A stretch of 64,000 nt of DNA from Bacteroidota bacterium (GTDB taxonomy: Bacteria; Bacteroidota; Bacteroidia; Bacteroidales; F082). Of the stretch, positions 1 to 8,697 are shown piece after piece (positions within the stretch are counted from its first letter, which is position 1; every line of letters begins with the position of its first letter). The stretch covers positions 1-64,000 of the forward strand of contig NYYH01000076.1 of NCBI GenBank assembly GCA_002686705.1, in the 5' to 3' direction. The notes under the pieces were generated by a model that was not told the origin of the DNA, ran no database searches, and was given only the letters and a program-made list of their open reading frames with translations. A program made the position numbers and the translations under genes.

Positions 1-19
1 TTCCTTATAGTGATGATTC

Positions 20-370
20 TTAGTTGCGAAAATTTGATGAAACAAAGATGCTAATTACACCGTGTTGCACGAACCCGAATTGGAGATTCGTGAGGATGCC
101 GTGGAGCATCCTCCATACCTTTGCTTGCTCGGTAGGTGTTAGGGGCACGCCGTTCGGAAGTTTCTCTCCAAAGATCTCCATAAGATTGTTATCTGAAATA
201 GTGGCAATATAGATGTCAGCCGACTTTAAGAGGAGATCTTGTACTGCATGAGCACGAATAGCAGCTGTATTTGAACGAGTTTGAAATGCGAGAAACACTA
301 AGGTGATAACAATAGCCACCCCTGCAACTAAATCTCCAATAGCACCTACTGCATCCCAGTTCATTGGCAT
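20..370 (-). CDS. Short one-TM hypothetical protein, probably C-terminally truncated
   Basis: The 116-residue product opens with a conserved-looking MNWDAVGAIGD segment and one hydrophobic helix (about residues 11-29). A soluble helical part follows, with an LHGILTNLQFGFVQHG stretch. This resembles a widespread family of small membrane-anchored proteins of unknown function, which I recall as nearer 200 residues. Here the frame stops soon after the QHG motif and the last residues look unlike the family, so a frameshift or natural truncation is likely. ATG at 370 or at 364 are both possible starts; the second gives the usual MNWDAVG start. No function can be assigned. Confidence 0.45.
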   Translation of the reverse strand: MPMNWDAVGAIGDLVAGVAIVITLVFLAFQTRSNTAAIRAHAVQDLLLKSADIYIATISDNNLMEIFGEKLPNGVPLTPTEQAKVWRMLHGILTNLQFGFVQHGVISIFVSSNFRN

Positions 371-642
371 CTAACATAATATTCTAGTGCCAAAAGCGGC
401 ATTAAAAACAAATATAAATACTTTATCCGGTATTTCAAAAAAACATCATGTTTATTTATAATATAATAAGGCACATGTTAGTAGATTATAGCAAAACGCA
501 GCATAATATGTTATATTTGTGCGAATATGCTGATTTAATTGTTTGATTAAAGAAGATGATATTTTGCTTGCTCAGGCAAAAGCCCTCCCGGGTATAAAAG
601 AATTCTGATAATCTGAATTCAAGCTGGTCCTTAAAATATTTA
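371..642. other. Intergenic stretch with promoter-like motif and a coding-like fragment
   Basis: No full gene is visible. A perfect TAnnTTTG -7 element (TATATTTG, 512-519) points rightward. It is followed by a 21-codon frame from TTG at 543 to TGA at 606-608 that reads like protein (ending AQAKALPGIKEF). It could be a micro-ORF or the 3' relic of a lost gene. An EcoRI-type GAATTC hexamer occurs twice near 600-620. Confidence 0.3.
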
Positions 643-1113
643 CTACCACTTTGTAAACGGGTTCTTAGCTAACACTGAATTATAATATCTGGAGTCATTA
701 GTTACTTCTTTACCTAGCCAAACTGGCTTCTCAAATATATATTCTTCCGTAGGTAATTCGATCTCAGCAATAGTTAAACCTTCATTATCATCGTGGAATT
801 CATCCACTTCAAATTTTAATCCTGTTTTTTCCGGTACAATAAATCGGGTTTTATTTATTATACCAGGTTCACAAATCTTAAGTAGTTCCTTAGCATCCTT
901 AATAGGAATTTCCTTTTCCCATTCAAATCGACTAACACTTGTTTGGTTTAGACTGCTCTTAATAGTTAAATATCCTTTGTTACCTGTAATTCGAACTCTT
1001 ACAGTCCTCTTTTGATCAGATGATAAGTAACCCTGAGTAATCCTTGTTTTGTCAGTCGCTTTTAGTTTAAAGTTACCTTTCACCAAAAACTTTTTTTCAA
1101 TTTCAAGTGCCAT
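643..1113 (-). CDS. CYTH domain protein (triphosphate tunnel metalloenzyme)
   Basis: The product is 156 residues, the usual size for a single-domain bacterial CYTH protein. The diagnostic ExExK motif is at the N-terminus (E4, E6, K8 in MALEIEKKFLV). It is followed by alternating basic and acidic strands (RVRITGNKGYLTIK, FEVDEFH, LTIAEIELP) expected for the eight-stranded tunnel. Family members hydrolyse inorganic triphosphate or related triphosphates with divalent metal in the cytosol. The physiological substrate cannot be told from sequence. The gene stands alone and is divergent from the GH3-type gene to its right. Confidence 0.85.
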   Translation of the reverse strand: MALEIEKKFLVKGNFKLKATDKTRITQGYLSSDQKRTVRVRITGNKGYLTIKSSLNQTSVSRFEWEKEIPIKDAKELLKICEPGIINKTRFIVPEKTGLKFEVDEFHDDNEGLTIAEIELPTEEYIFEKPVWLGKEVTNDSRYYNSVLAKNPFTKW

Positions 1114-1270
1114 CCAATATTTATAGTTTTCTATTAATGTCTGAACATGGCCTTCCTAAAATTCTAAGATAGAAACTACTACCTTTTCCTAATTCGCTCT
1201 CAGCCCATTTCTTATCGGTTCCTTAAACGAAATTAACAAAAAATAAAATGTAAATCCTTACAATTTTCTT

Positions 1271-1278
1271 TATTTTTG
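1271..1278 (+). promoter_or_regulatory. Bacteroidota -7 element TATTTTTG
   Basis: Exact match to TAnnTTTG, 27 bases before the ATG at 1306. A TTG codon at 1276 that would extend the downstream protein lies inside this element, which argues for the ATG. No convincing -33 TTG is seen. Confidence 0.5.
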
Positions 1279-1305
1279 ACAGCCCTTTTAGTAAAAAGGA
1301 TAGAT

Positions 1306-2808
1306 ATGGCTTTTGTAAATTCAATACTTAACTGGTGGATTAAAAAACGAATTCATCAAATCGAACTTTTCAGCAAGTATCCTATTGAAGTGCAGAATGA
1401 TGTATTTAAGAAGCTTATAAATGCAGCACGCGATACAGAGTGGGGTAAGCAGTATGGTTATAAAACCATAAACTCATTGAGTAAATTTCAAAGCAGAGTA
1501 CCAATTAGCTCATATGAAGACCTGAAGCCATTTATCGATAGATTGCGCAAAGGTGAACAAAATGTATTTTGGCCTGAAGAAATTACATGGTTTGCAAAAT
1601 CGTCTGGAACAACCGCAGGCAGAAGTAAATTTATTCCGGTAAGTCCCTCAGCTCTTGAAGAATGCCACTATAAGGGGGGTAAAGATATGTTAGCCCTTTA
1701 TTTCAATTTATATCCAGACTCAGAACTTTTTGAAGGAAAGAGTCTTGTAATGGGAGGAAGCAGGAATATACTTGAAGTTAGTCACACAACTTATATAGAA
1801 GGTGATTTATCTGCAATATTAATGCACAACTTACCTTTTTGGGCTCAGTTTAAACGGACTCCTTCATTAACCATTGCTTTAATGGATGAATGGGAGAACA
1901 AACTTGAACTAATGGCTGAGTCAACCATGGGTCATGATGTAAGAAGTATTTCAGGTGTACCATCATGGATGCTTGTACTGCTACGCAAGATACTTAAAAA
2001 ATCAGGTAAGGAAAATTTACATGAGATTTGGCCTAACTTAGAGGTATTTTTCCATGGCGGGATAAACTTTGAACCATATCGTGAACAGTACAGTAGCATT
2101 CTTTCGCACGAAAAAATGGCGTATTCTAATACTTATAATGCTACGGAAGGTTTCTTTGCTATTCAGGATCAGAAAAATAGCACTGATCTGCTTTTAATGC
2201 TTGACTATGGTATCTACTATGAATTCTTACCTGTTAGCAGTATAGATTTAGGTAAGCAGGAAACTGTGCAATTGGCTGATGTAATTATCGGTGTTAACTA
2301 TGCTTTAATTATAAGTACCAATGCAGGTCTTTGGCGATATATGATTGGCGATACAGTTATGTTCACAAGTAAAAGCCCGTTTAGAATACGTATAACTGGG
2401 AGGGTAAAAAACTATATAAATGCAGTTGGCGAGGAGTTAATAATAGATAATGCTGAAAAAGCTCTATCTATAGCTTGTTCAAAAACTGGCGCCATAATCA
2501 ATGAGTATACAGCAGCCCCATTGTTTGAAAATGATGAGGTAGTACATCAATGGTTGATAGAATTTGAGAAGAAACCGGAAGACAATGACTTTTTTAATGA
2601 AGCATTTGATAATGCATTGAAATCTCTTAATTCTGATTATGAGGCAAAGCGATATCACAATCTCGTACTTAAACAACCCATAATTGTAAATCTGAAAAAG
2701 AATACATTTTACAAATGGATGAAGAAACGCAATAAATTAGGCGGACAAAATAAGGTTCCCCGATTATCGGGAAGTCGTGAATATGTTAATGAGATACTTA
2801 ATGTGTAA
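1306..2808 (+). CDS. GH3 auxin-responsive promoter family protein (adenylate-forming enzyme), copy 1
   Basis: The 500-residue product matches the GH3 fold of the ANL superfamily. It has the ATP-binding motif SSGTTAGRSK (99-108), a second nucleotide motif YNATEGFF (276-283), LWRYMIGDT (341-349) and ITGR (362-365) at the hinge. Plant GH3 enzymes adenylate carboxylic acids and conjugate them to amino acids. The substrate of bacterial homologues is not established. ATG 1306 is preferred over the in-frame TTG at 1276 because it has an AAAGGA ribosome-binding-like sequence and an upstream -7 element that overlaps the TTG. A diverged paralogue lies at 24060-25622. Confidence 0.85.
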   Translation: MAFVNSILNWWIKKRIHQIELFSKYPIEVQNDVFKKLINAARDTEWGKQYGYKTINSLSKFQSRVPISSYEDLKPFIDRLRKGEQNVFWPEEITWFAKSSGTTAGRSKFIPVSPSALEECHYKGGKDMLALYFNLYPDSELFEGKSLVMGGSRNILEVSHTTYIEGDLSAILMHNLPFWAQFKRTPSLTIALMDEWENKLELMAESTMGHDVRSISGVPSWMLVLLRKILKKSGKENLHEIWPNLEVFFHGGINFEPYREQYSSILSHEKMAYSNTYNATEGFFAIQDQKNSTDLLLMLDYGIYYEFLPVSSIDLGKQETVQLADVIIGVNYALIISTNAGLWRYMIGDTVMFTSKSPFRIRITGRVKNYINAVGEELIIDNAEKALSIACSKTGAIINEYTAAPLFENDEVVHQWLIEFEKKPEDNDFFNEAFDNALKSLNSDYEAKRYHNLVLKQPIIVNLKKNTFYKWMKKRNKLGGQNKVPRLSGSREYVNEILNV

Positions 2809-2863
2809 TTGTTTTTATAAATTTTAATAACAAATTGTATACTTTCGTAAAAAATAATAATAC

Positions 2864-3475
2864 ATGCACGTAGCAATAGCTGGTAATATCGGTTCAGGTA
2901 AAACAACACTTACAAAGCTCTTGGCCAAACATTTTGGCTGGAAGCCGCATTACGAAGACGTCGAAAATAATCCTTATCTCCATAGCTTCTATGAGGATAT
3001 GCAAAGATGGTCTTTTAATTTGCAAGTGTATTTTCTAAATTCAAGGTTCAGACAGGTTGTAGATATTAGAAAAAGCGGGAAAAATATTATTCAGGATAGG
3101 ACAATATATGAAGACGCTTATATTTTCGCTCCTAATCTACATACAATGAATTTAATGTCCACAAGAGATTTTGATAACTACAGTTCTCTGTTCGAGTTGA
3201 TGAATTCATTTATCCAACCACCTGATTTATTGATTTATTTAAGGGCATCTGTATCAACACTTGTTAAACAAATTCAATCCAGAGGACGTGATTATGAGGA
3301 GTCAATAAGGCTTGATTATTTAAAACTCCTTAATGAAAGATATGAAGCTTGGATGCAGGGATATGTTTCGGGTAAGGTCCTCATAGTTAACGTAGATGAT
3401 TTGGATTTTAACTCCCCTGAAGATCTAAGCATTGTTATTGAAAAAGTAAATGCTGAAGTTCATGGACTATTTTAA
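2864..3475 (+). CDS. Deoxynucleoside kinase
   Basis: The 203-residue product has a Walker A loop GNIGSGKTT (7-15), the DRT motif of deoxynucleoside kinases (78-80, within DRTIYEDAYIF) and an arginine-rich lid (RGRDYE, 140-145). This is the family of bacterial dAdo/dGuo/dCyd kinases and insect dNK, which phosphorylate deoxynucleosides with ATP for nucleotide salvage in the cytosol. Specificity cannot be read reliably. It begins 55 bases after the GH3 gene, and kdsB follows 76 bases later on the same strand. Confidence 0.9.
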   Translation: MHVAIAGNIGSGKTTLTKLLAKHFGWKPHYEDVENNPYLHSFYEDMQRWSFNLQVYFLNSRFRQVVDIRKSGKNIIQDRTIYEDAYIFAPNLHTMNLMSTRDFDNYSSLFELMNSFIQPPDLLIYLRASVSTLVKQIQSRGRDYEESIRLDYLKLLNERYEAWMQGYVSGKVLIVNVDDLDFNSPEDLSIVIEKVNAEVHGLF

Positions 3476-3551
3476 TTAGAATACAGTTTAATATCTGTCC
3501 TGAATTTTGATACTTATTTTCTAACTCTTAGTTGAAAACAAACTACCACAA

Positions 3552-4298
3552 ATGAAAAGCATTGGTATAATTCCATCCAGGTATGCGTCTACCCGTTTTC
3601 CGGGGAAACCTTTAGTGGAAATTAAGGGTAAAACCATGATACAAAGAGTTTATGAACAATCCGTGAAATCAATATATCTATCAAAAGTTATTGTAGCAAC
3701 GGACGATGATCGGATTTATAATCATGTTAAAAGTTTTGGAGGAGAAGTGTTGATGACTGATATAAACCATACCAATGGCACATCACGCTGTAACGAAATA
3801 ATCTCATTGCTGGAAAAAAAAGGTGAAAATTATGATATAGCAGTGAATATACAAGGTGACGAACCAAATATTAATCCTGAACAAATTGATAGTGTTGTAG
3901 CTCTTTTCGACAACAGCAATGTTCAAATAGGTACACTTGCTAAAAAAGTAAGCTCTAACGATGAATTGTTCGACCCAAATGTTGTAAAGGTTGTAATAGG
4001 AAATGATTACAATGCATTATATTTTAGTAGGCATGCAATACCAGTACTTCGTGGTATTGATCAAGACAGTTGGTTGAATAATTTCATCTTCTTTAAGCAC
4101 ATTGGAATATACAGCTATAGAACAAGCGTCCTTAAAGCGATTGCTATAATGCCAGTCGGACAACTTGAACAAGCAGAAAAACTTGAACAACTTCGTTGGC
4201 TTGAAAATGGCATTTCTATTTCTGTTGATATTACTGATTATGAAAGTGTTGCCATTGACACGGTTGATGACTTACAAAAACTTGAAAATATTTCTTGA
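3552..4298 (+). CDS. kdsB: 3-deoxy-manno-octulosonate cytidylyltransferase
   Basis: KdsB activates Kdo as CMP-Kdo for lipid A inner-core assembly, in the cytosol. The 248-residue length is typical. Family signatures are present: IPSRYASTRFPGKPL (7-21), VATDDDRI (48-55) and NIQGDEP (99-105). The region normally written HxSGTDR reads HTNGTSR (73-79), so a commonly conserved Asp is Ser here; the rest supports the family strongly. It lies with genes for envelope and nucleotide metabolism on the + strand. Confidence 0.93.
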   Translation: MKSIGIIPSRYASTRFPGKPLVEIKGKTMIQRVYEQSVKSIYLSKVIVATDDDRIYNHVKSFGGEVLMTDINHTNGTSRCNEIISLLEKKGENYDIAVNIQGDEPNINPEQIDSVVALFDNSNVQIGTLAKKVSSNDELFDPNVVKVVIGNDYNALYFSRHAIPVLRGIDQDSWLNNFIFFKHIGIYSYRTSVLKAIAIMPVGQLEQAEKLEQLRWLENGISISVDITDYESVAIDTVDDLQKLENIS

Positions 4299-4351
4299 TA
4301 TTAACGATCAGATTGTTTAGTTTAGCTGGTTCGGAATAGAAGTTTTGTGAG

Positions 4352-5599
4352 ATGAAGATAGCAAAGTATATTGGTGATTTATTGTATGATTATGAATGCG
4401 TAGTTATTCCAGGTTTAGGCGGATTTCTAACTAATGATAAACCAGTATCAATCAATGAAGTTACGTATAGCTTTTCACCTCCTTTCCGTAAAATACATTT
4501 TAACGTTTATTTAAGAACAAACGACGGCTTACTTGTAAATCATATTGCACAACAGGAGCAAATAGGATATAAAACCGCAAAACAAAAAGTTGATCAGTTT
4601 GTTTTTCAATGTCATAATGCATTAGAAACGGGAAGGAGAATCAAATTTCAAAATATTGGTTCCCTTTATTATGATGGTGACAAAAATATTGTGTTTGCAC
4701 AGGATATTAGAGTTAATTTTAACTCAAATTCATTTGGGTTAAGTAGTGTAGTTTCTCCTGCAATTAGAAGAGAAACAGATGAGGAAAAAGTTAGAAAAGT
4801 TGTAAAGTCGGCCTTTGAAAAAAACAAAAAAAGAAAAAAACCAGTAGACAGAAAAATTAAAATTGAAAAAAAGGTTAAACTGGATGGTGGGAGGAAGATG
4901 CATGCTAAGAGAAGAAAATCATCACTCACTAACCAATTAACCTTTTTATTAGTAGTTGTTTTGGCTATGGGAGTCGGTTATATGTATATGCAAAGAGAAG
5001 CTTTACAAATTTATTTTGATAAATATTCATCACATATTCCATTTTTTTATTCAAGCGTAAATGATTATTTGTCAGAGAATATCAATTCAGGCCACGTAGC
5101 TGAATTAAGCCGTAGTACAGCTTCATTTTTCCCATTTTTTCTTAAAAAAGAAGATACCACTATATTAGAAGAAGATGCTAATCCTGCAAATCAGTTAAAT
5201 ACTGAAGTGGTTAACATTACTGAAGATGAAAATATAAACGAAGAAAATAGTGAACAGCCTATAATACTTGATGATGAAATAACTGAGGAGTTGGTTGATA
5301 ATTCCAGTCCAAAAGAAAATGTTGAGGGTACCAAGAATATAGAAAAAATTCCTGTCGAAAAAGTTCTAACCACAGATAGGTTCTTTATAATTGCAGGTTC
5401 GTTTTCAAATGAAACAAACGCCAAGCGATTGGTAACCAAACTCAATAATAAAGGTTATAGTGCATTAATTGCTGATACAAATAAATATGGAATGTTCAGA
5501 GTTGCCATTATGAAATTTAACAATCGTGTTTCAGCTGAAAACAACCTATTGGCAATTCGTAACGAAGAAAATCCACAGGCCTGGCTACTTGTAAAATAG
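4352..5599 (+). CDS. HU/CCDC81-type and SPOR domain envelope protein
   Basis: The product is 415 residues. Residues about 1-130 form the paired HU-like (CCDC81-type) domains found in Bacteroidota, with the motif VVIPGLGGFL (17-26) and FQNIGSLYYD (99-108). A very basic linker (143-190) precedes one membrane helix (196-213). A Ser/Asn- and acid-rich segment follows, then a C-terminal SPOR domain (about 340-415, starting RFFIIAGSF) of the kind that binds denuded peptidoglycan at division sites. The order suggests a cytoplasmic DNA- or self-interacting part and a periplasmic cell-wall part. It is 53 bases after kdsB and 18 before trmB. Confidence 0.85.
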   Translation: MKIAKYIGDLLYDYECVVIPGLGGFLTNDKPVSINEVTYSFSPPFRKIHFNVYLRTNDGLLVNHIAQQEQIGYKTAKQKVDQFVFQCHNALETGRRIKFQNIGSLYYDGDKNIVFAQDIRVNFNSNSFGLSSVVSPAIRRETDEEKVRKVVKSAFEKNKKRKKPVDRKIKIEKKVKLDGGRKMHAKRRKSSLTNQLTFLLVVVLAMGVGYMYMQREALQIYFDKYSSHIPFFYSSVNDYLSENINSGHVAELSRSTASFFPFFLKKEDTTILEEDANPANQLNTEVVNITEDENINEENSEQPIILDDEITEELVDNSSPKENVEGTKNIEKIPVEKVLTTDRFFIIAGSFSNETNAKRLVTKLNNKGYSALIADTNKYGMFRVAIMKFNNRVSAENNLLAIRNEENPQAWLLVK

Positions 5600-5617
5600 G
5601 CTAAATTTTTCCCCAAA

Positions 5618-6292
5618 GTGAGTAAAAAGAATAAGCTTTATCGTTTTGCCGAAAATGAAACTTTCGACAATATGTTTCAATTGGCATACGAAGGGGTTAT
5701 TGATGGATTTGAGCTAAGAGATAACTGGACAAGTACTTTTTTCAAGAATAACAATAACCTGATAATTGAGTTAGGATGTGGAAAAGGTGAATATACGACA
5801 GGCTTGGCGCAAATGTTTCCAGCAAATAATTTTATTGGTGTAGACATTAAGGGAGCTCGTATTTGGCGTGGATTGGTTACATCAGATGAAAAAAGTTTAA
5901 AAAATGTAGCATTTATCCGTTCAAGAATTAGCCTTATTGAATATTTTTTTGGCAATAATGAAGTATCAGAAATATGGATTACCTTTCCTGATCCTCATCC
6001 TAGTAGAATTAAAGAAAAAAGGAGATTGACATCACCTCAGTTTATCAATAGATATTATAAGATATTAAAAACTGATGGAGTTATTCATTTAAAGACAGAT
6101 AACATTATTTTTTTTGAATACACATTGGATGTGATTAGAGATCACGGCCATGAATTATTATATTCTACGTATGATGTTTATGGAGAAGAAAATGATGAAG
6201 CCCTTACTCAAATTCAAACGTTCTATGAAAAAAAGTGGCTTGAGCGTGGAACAAAAATCAAGTATTTGAAGTTTAAGTTAGTACCTTTATAA
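5618..6292 (+). CDS. trmB: tRNA (guanine-N7)-methyltransferase
   Basis: TrmB methylates G46 of tRNA with S-adenosylmethionine. The 224-residue product has the SAM loop ELGCGKGEY (51-59), VDIKGARIWRG (75-85), and the TrmB signature FPDPHPSRIKEKRRL (123-137). The start is GTG at 5618; no nearby ATG would keep the N-terminus. It begins 18 bases after the HU/SPOR gene and is followed after 11 bases by the alkyltransferase-like gene, so the three are probably co-transcribed. Confidence 0.93.
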   Translation: MSKKNKLYRFAENETFDNMFQLAYEGVIDGFELRDNWTSTFFKNNNNLIIELGCGKGEYTTGLAQMFPANNFIGVDIKGARIWRGLVTSDEKSLKNVAFIRSRISLIEYFFGNNEVSEIWITFPDPHPSRIKEKRRLTSPQFINRYYKILKTDGVIHLKTDNIIFFEYTLDVIRDHGHELLYSTYDVYGEENDEALTQIQTFYEKKWLERGTKIKYLKFKLVPL

Positions 6293-6303
6293 CTATATTG
6301 AAA

Positions 6304-6636
6304 ATGGAAAAAGGTTTCTTTCAGCAAGTTTATGATGTAGCTCTTCAAATTCCATATGGAAAAGTTACTTCCTATGGTGCTATTGCAGAATATCTAGGAA
6401 GTAAAGGATCGGCACGTATGGTTGGCTGGGCAATGAATTCATCTAAAAACTTACCTCAAAATCTACCCGCTCATAGAGTTGTAAATAGAAATGGATTACT
6501 TACCGGAAAACAACATTTTGGCGGCAAGGATATTATGGCTGACTTGCTTAGGAGTGAAGGGTTGATTGTTGAGGAAAATAAAATTATAGATTTTGACAAG
6601 TACTTTTGGGATCCTTCATTGGAGTTAAAAATGTAA
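6304..6636 (+). CDS. MGMT-family alkyltransferase-like protein (ATL)
   Basis: The 110-residue product is the DNA-binding/active-site domain of O6-alkylguanine transferases without the N-terminal domain. The helix-turn-helix region (IPYGKVTSYGAIAEYLG, 16-32) is present, but the active-site PCHRV motif is PAHRV (55-59). The alkyl-accepting cysteine is therefore replaced by alanine. ATL proteins of this kind bind alkylated guanine and hand it to nucleotide excision repair rather than repairing it themselves. ATG 6304 is chosen over TTG 6298. It ends the + strand gene block. Confidence 0.85.
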   Translation: MEKGFFQQVYDVALQIPYGKVTSYGAIAEYLGSKGSARMVGWAMNSSKNLPQNLPAHRVVNRNGLLTGKQHFGGKDIMADLLRSEGLIVEENKIIDFDKYFWDPSLELKM

Positions 6637-6889
6637 GGTCCATAACTCAAACACTAATTTTCCGCAGTCTTATAATGGTTCATCGTCTTTATTATGAATG
6701 ATCCTGATGAGACAAACACCTAACATTTAGTTTTAAAGTTGTATATTACAACGCCTAATATTTGATGCATACTAACATGAAAAAACTGTCGTTGTCTATT
6801 GCTTACGAAGGTATTTTCGAGACCAAGAATAACTACAACAGACTATATCTTAATCTTATAAAGCGGTTTTAGCAGAAAATAATATGAAG

Positions 6890-7234
6890 TTACTTCTCCT
6901 TTTTCTTTAACAAGTATCTAACAACATTCTCATCATTGGTGCCATAACCATAACTATTTACAAATTCCCAACCGTTTTTAGTCATGAGGTTCAAGGCAGA
7001 AATAATACTTGCTGATCGGGCAATTGCCCCATCTTTATCTCTAATTTCTTGTGCTTTGGGTTTTGCCTGGCCATAATCCACATGAACTAACGTTTCGAAG
7101 TTTTTGGTAATGCCAACCAACTCTACATAATTGGTGCCTTTTCTCTTATTTATGTTAATATCACCAACATATATCTGCGAGTATCCTATGTAGCATGCAA
7201 AAACAATAATGAGTAATACGATAATTTTTTTCAT
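6890..7234 (-). CDS. Small exported protein of unknown function
   Basis: The 114-residue product has a signal peptide (MKKIIVLLIIVFACYIGYSQ). The mature part is about 95 residues, with a conserved-looking end NLMTKNGWEFVNSYGYG and VVRYLLKKK. Small Bacteroidota periplasmic proteins with a similar MGxxGWEFV ending exist, but I know of no function. A TATTTTTG -7 element on the minus strand lies just upstream (7263-7270). It is divergent from the next gene. Confidence 0.65.
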   Translation of the reverse strand: MKKIIVLLIIVFACYIGYSQIYVGDININKRKGTNYVELVGITKNFETLVHVDYGQAKPKAQEIRDKDGAIARSASIISALNLMTKNGWEFVNSYGYGTNDENVVRYLLKKKEK

Positions 7235-7262
7235 TTTATTTGGCTATTTGTGATTTATAATC

Positions 7263-7270
7263 CAAAAATA
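7263..7270 (-). promoter_or_regulatory. Bacteroidota -7 element before the small exported protein
   Basis: The plus strand reads CAAAAATA, i.e. TATTTTTG on the minus strand, an exact TAnnTTTG match 29 bases before the ATG at 7234. Confidence 0.45.
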
Positions 7271-7306
7271 GGAAATTCATAGCATAAAGGACGAAATGAC
7301 ACTATA

Positions 7307-7338
7307 TTGTTTTTTGATATGCTACTTTATTAATTTTG
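7307..7338 (+). promoter_or_regulatory. Bacteroidota promoter (TTG-N21-TAATTTTG)
   Basis: TTG at 7307-7309 and an exact TAnnTTTG element at 7331-7338 are separated by 21 bases. The TTG start codon of the secreted protein gene lies 39 bases downstream. Confidence 0.45.
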
Positions 7339-7377
7339 CATTTGATTGGATTAAAATCACAATAACAATTTTCAACA

Positions 7378-8697
7378 TTGAATAAAGCTGTCTTCAAAAT
7401 ATTACTATTTATTATTTTCCTTCAAGTTCAAACCTATTGTTTTGCTCAGGGTAGCTGGGAACAAATCGAAGTTCCAACACAGCAATTTTTAAGATCTGTT
7501 TATTTCACAGACAGTTTAACCGGATGGGCTGTTGGAGATTCTGGAATCATAGTGCATACTATGGATGGTGGAGGTAACTGGATGATACAAGAAAGTAATA
7601 CAGCGAATGATATTGTTGATGTTTTTTTTCTTAACAGCCAGTTGGGATGGGCATCTTCATTCAATTATTCAACACCGCCTTATGGAACTTTGTTGCTCAA
7701 AACTACTAATGGAGGTATTGATTGGATTGGTGAAACTTACCCTGTTGAGAATATTTTCATGACATGTATTTTCTTTTTGGATTCACTTGTTGGATGGATG
7801 GGCGGTATTCCGCATGCACTTGTTAGCACTTCTGACGGAGGTAATTTGTGGCAGCAAGCTGAGGTTGATACCAGTACACTTGCATTCTTCCCTGTATTGG
7901 ATATTAAGTTCTACAATGAACAATATGGATATGCATGTGGAGGTATGTTTGATATTGCTGGTGTTACCTGGCATACAAATAATGGTGGTGAAAAGTGGTA
8001 TGCTATTGATGCTTCAGATGCTCCTGCTGATGAGGTACACAACTTATACATCTTTGATTCTCTTCGAGTGATAGGAGCTGGTGGTGATCCCGATTTTGGT
8101 TATGGCGTTGGTTTGATCCGTACGTTTGACGGTGGGCCAAACTGGGAATATGAAGAGCTTGGTATGCAAGGCATTGCATATGATATTGATTTTGTAAACG
8201 ATACTGAAGCGTGGGCTCCTTTGGGCCCTCAGAGGAAATTTATTTATAGTGTTGATTCAGGATCAACCTGGTTGGAAATACCAACTCCGGAATCTACGGC
8301 TATTTATGATATCACATTCACTGATTCGTTACATGGGTTTGCTGTAGGTAGTGAAGGAGCTGTGCTTAAATTTAAACCAGCTACACCTGTTGGAGTTGAA
8401 AATAATAATGAATTTTTGAAGGAGATAATCCTTCACCAAAATTTTCCTAATCCCTTTAAAGATAATACGACAATCTCTTTTAGTATTATTAATGACCATT
8501 ACATTAACCACCCAATGCAATTAACAATTTTTGACATTTATGGAGTTAAGGTTACTTCGCTTATTCCACAAAAGATCATTTTAGGAAAAAATACTATAAC
8601 ATTTAATGTCGCAGGTTTTCCTAACGGGATATACTATTATCAGTTAAGCGTTGGTGAAAAGATTGTTGGGACCAAACAGTTAGTCTTAATGCGATAA
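7378..8697 (+). CDS. Secreted YCF48/BNR-like beta-propeller protein with T9SS type A sorting domain
   Basis: The 439-residue product starts at TTG 7378, the only start that includes the whole signal peptide (about 1-23, ending CFAQ). Residues about 25-335 are repeated units of the type LTGWAVGDSGIIVHTMDGG and TTNGGIDW, like the YCF48/Asp-box propellers. The last ~85 residues begin HQNFPNPFKD and end KQLVLMR, the type A T9SS C-terminal sorting signal. The protein is thus probably delivered to the cell surface or outside. The ligand is unknown. It converges with the next gene; the two stop regions overlap by 12 bases. Confidence 0.85.
   Translation: MNKAVFKILLFIIFLQVQTYCFAQGSWEQIEVPTQQFLRSVYFTDSLTGWAVGDSGIIVHTMDGGGNWMIQESNTANDIVDVFFLNSQLGWASSFNYSTPPYGTLLLKTTNGGIDWIGETYPVENIFMTCIFFLDSLVGWMGGIPHALVSTSDGGNLWQQAEVDTSTLAFFPVLDIKFYNEQYGYACGGMFDIAGVTWHTNNGGEKWYAIDASDAPADEVHNLYIFDSLRVIGAGGDPDFGYGVGLIRTFDGGPNWEYEELGMQGIAYDIDFVNDTEAWAPLGPQRKFIYSVDSGSTWLEIPTPESTAIYDITFTDSLHGFAVGSEGAVLKFKPATPVGVENNNEFLKEIILHQNFPNPFKDNTTISFSIINDHYINHPMQLTIFDIYGVKVTSLIPQKIILGKNTITFNVAGFPNGIYYYQLSVGEKIVGTKQLVLMR

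Noticed and set aside
1276..1305. N-terminal extension of the GH3 gene from TTG 1276
   Set aside because: The extension overlaps a TATTTTTG promoter element, while ATG 1306 has a better ribosome-binding-like sequence.
6777..6872. A 31-codon frame starting ATGAAAAAACTG
   Set aside because: It starts like a signal peptide gene, but the rest has no hydrophobic core, no clear promoter at the right distance and no recognisable family. Reported only as a weak possibility.
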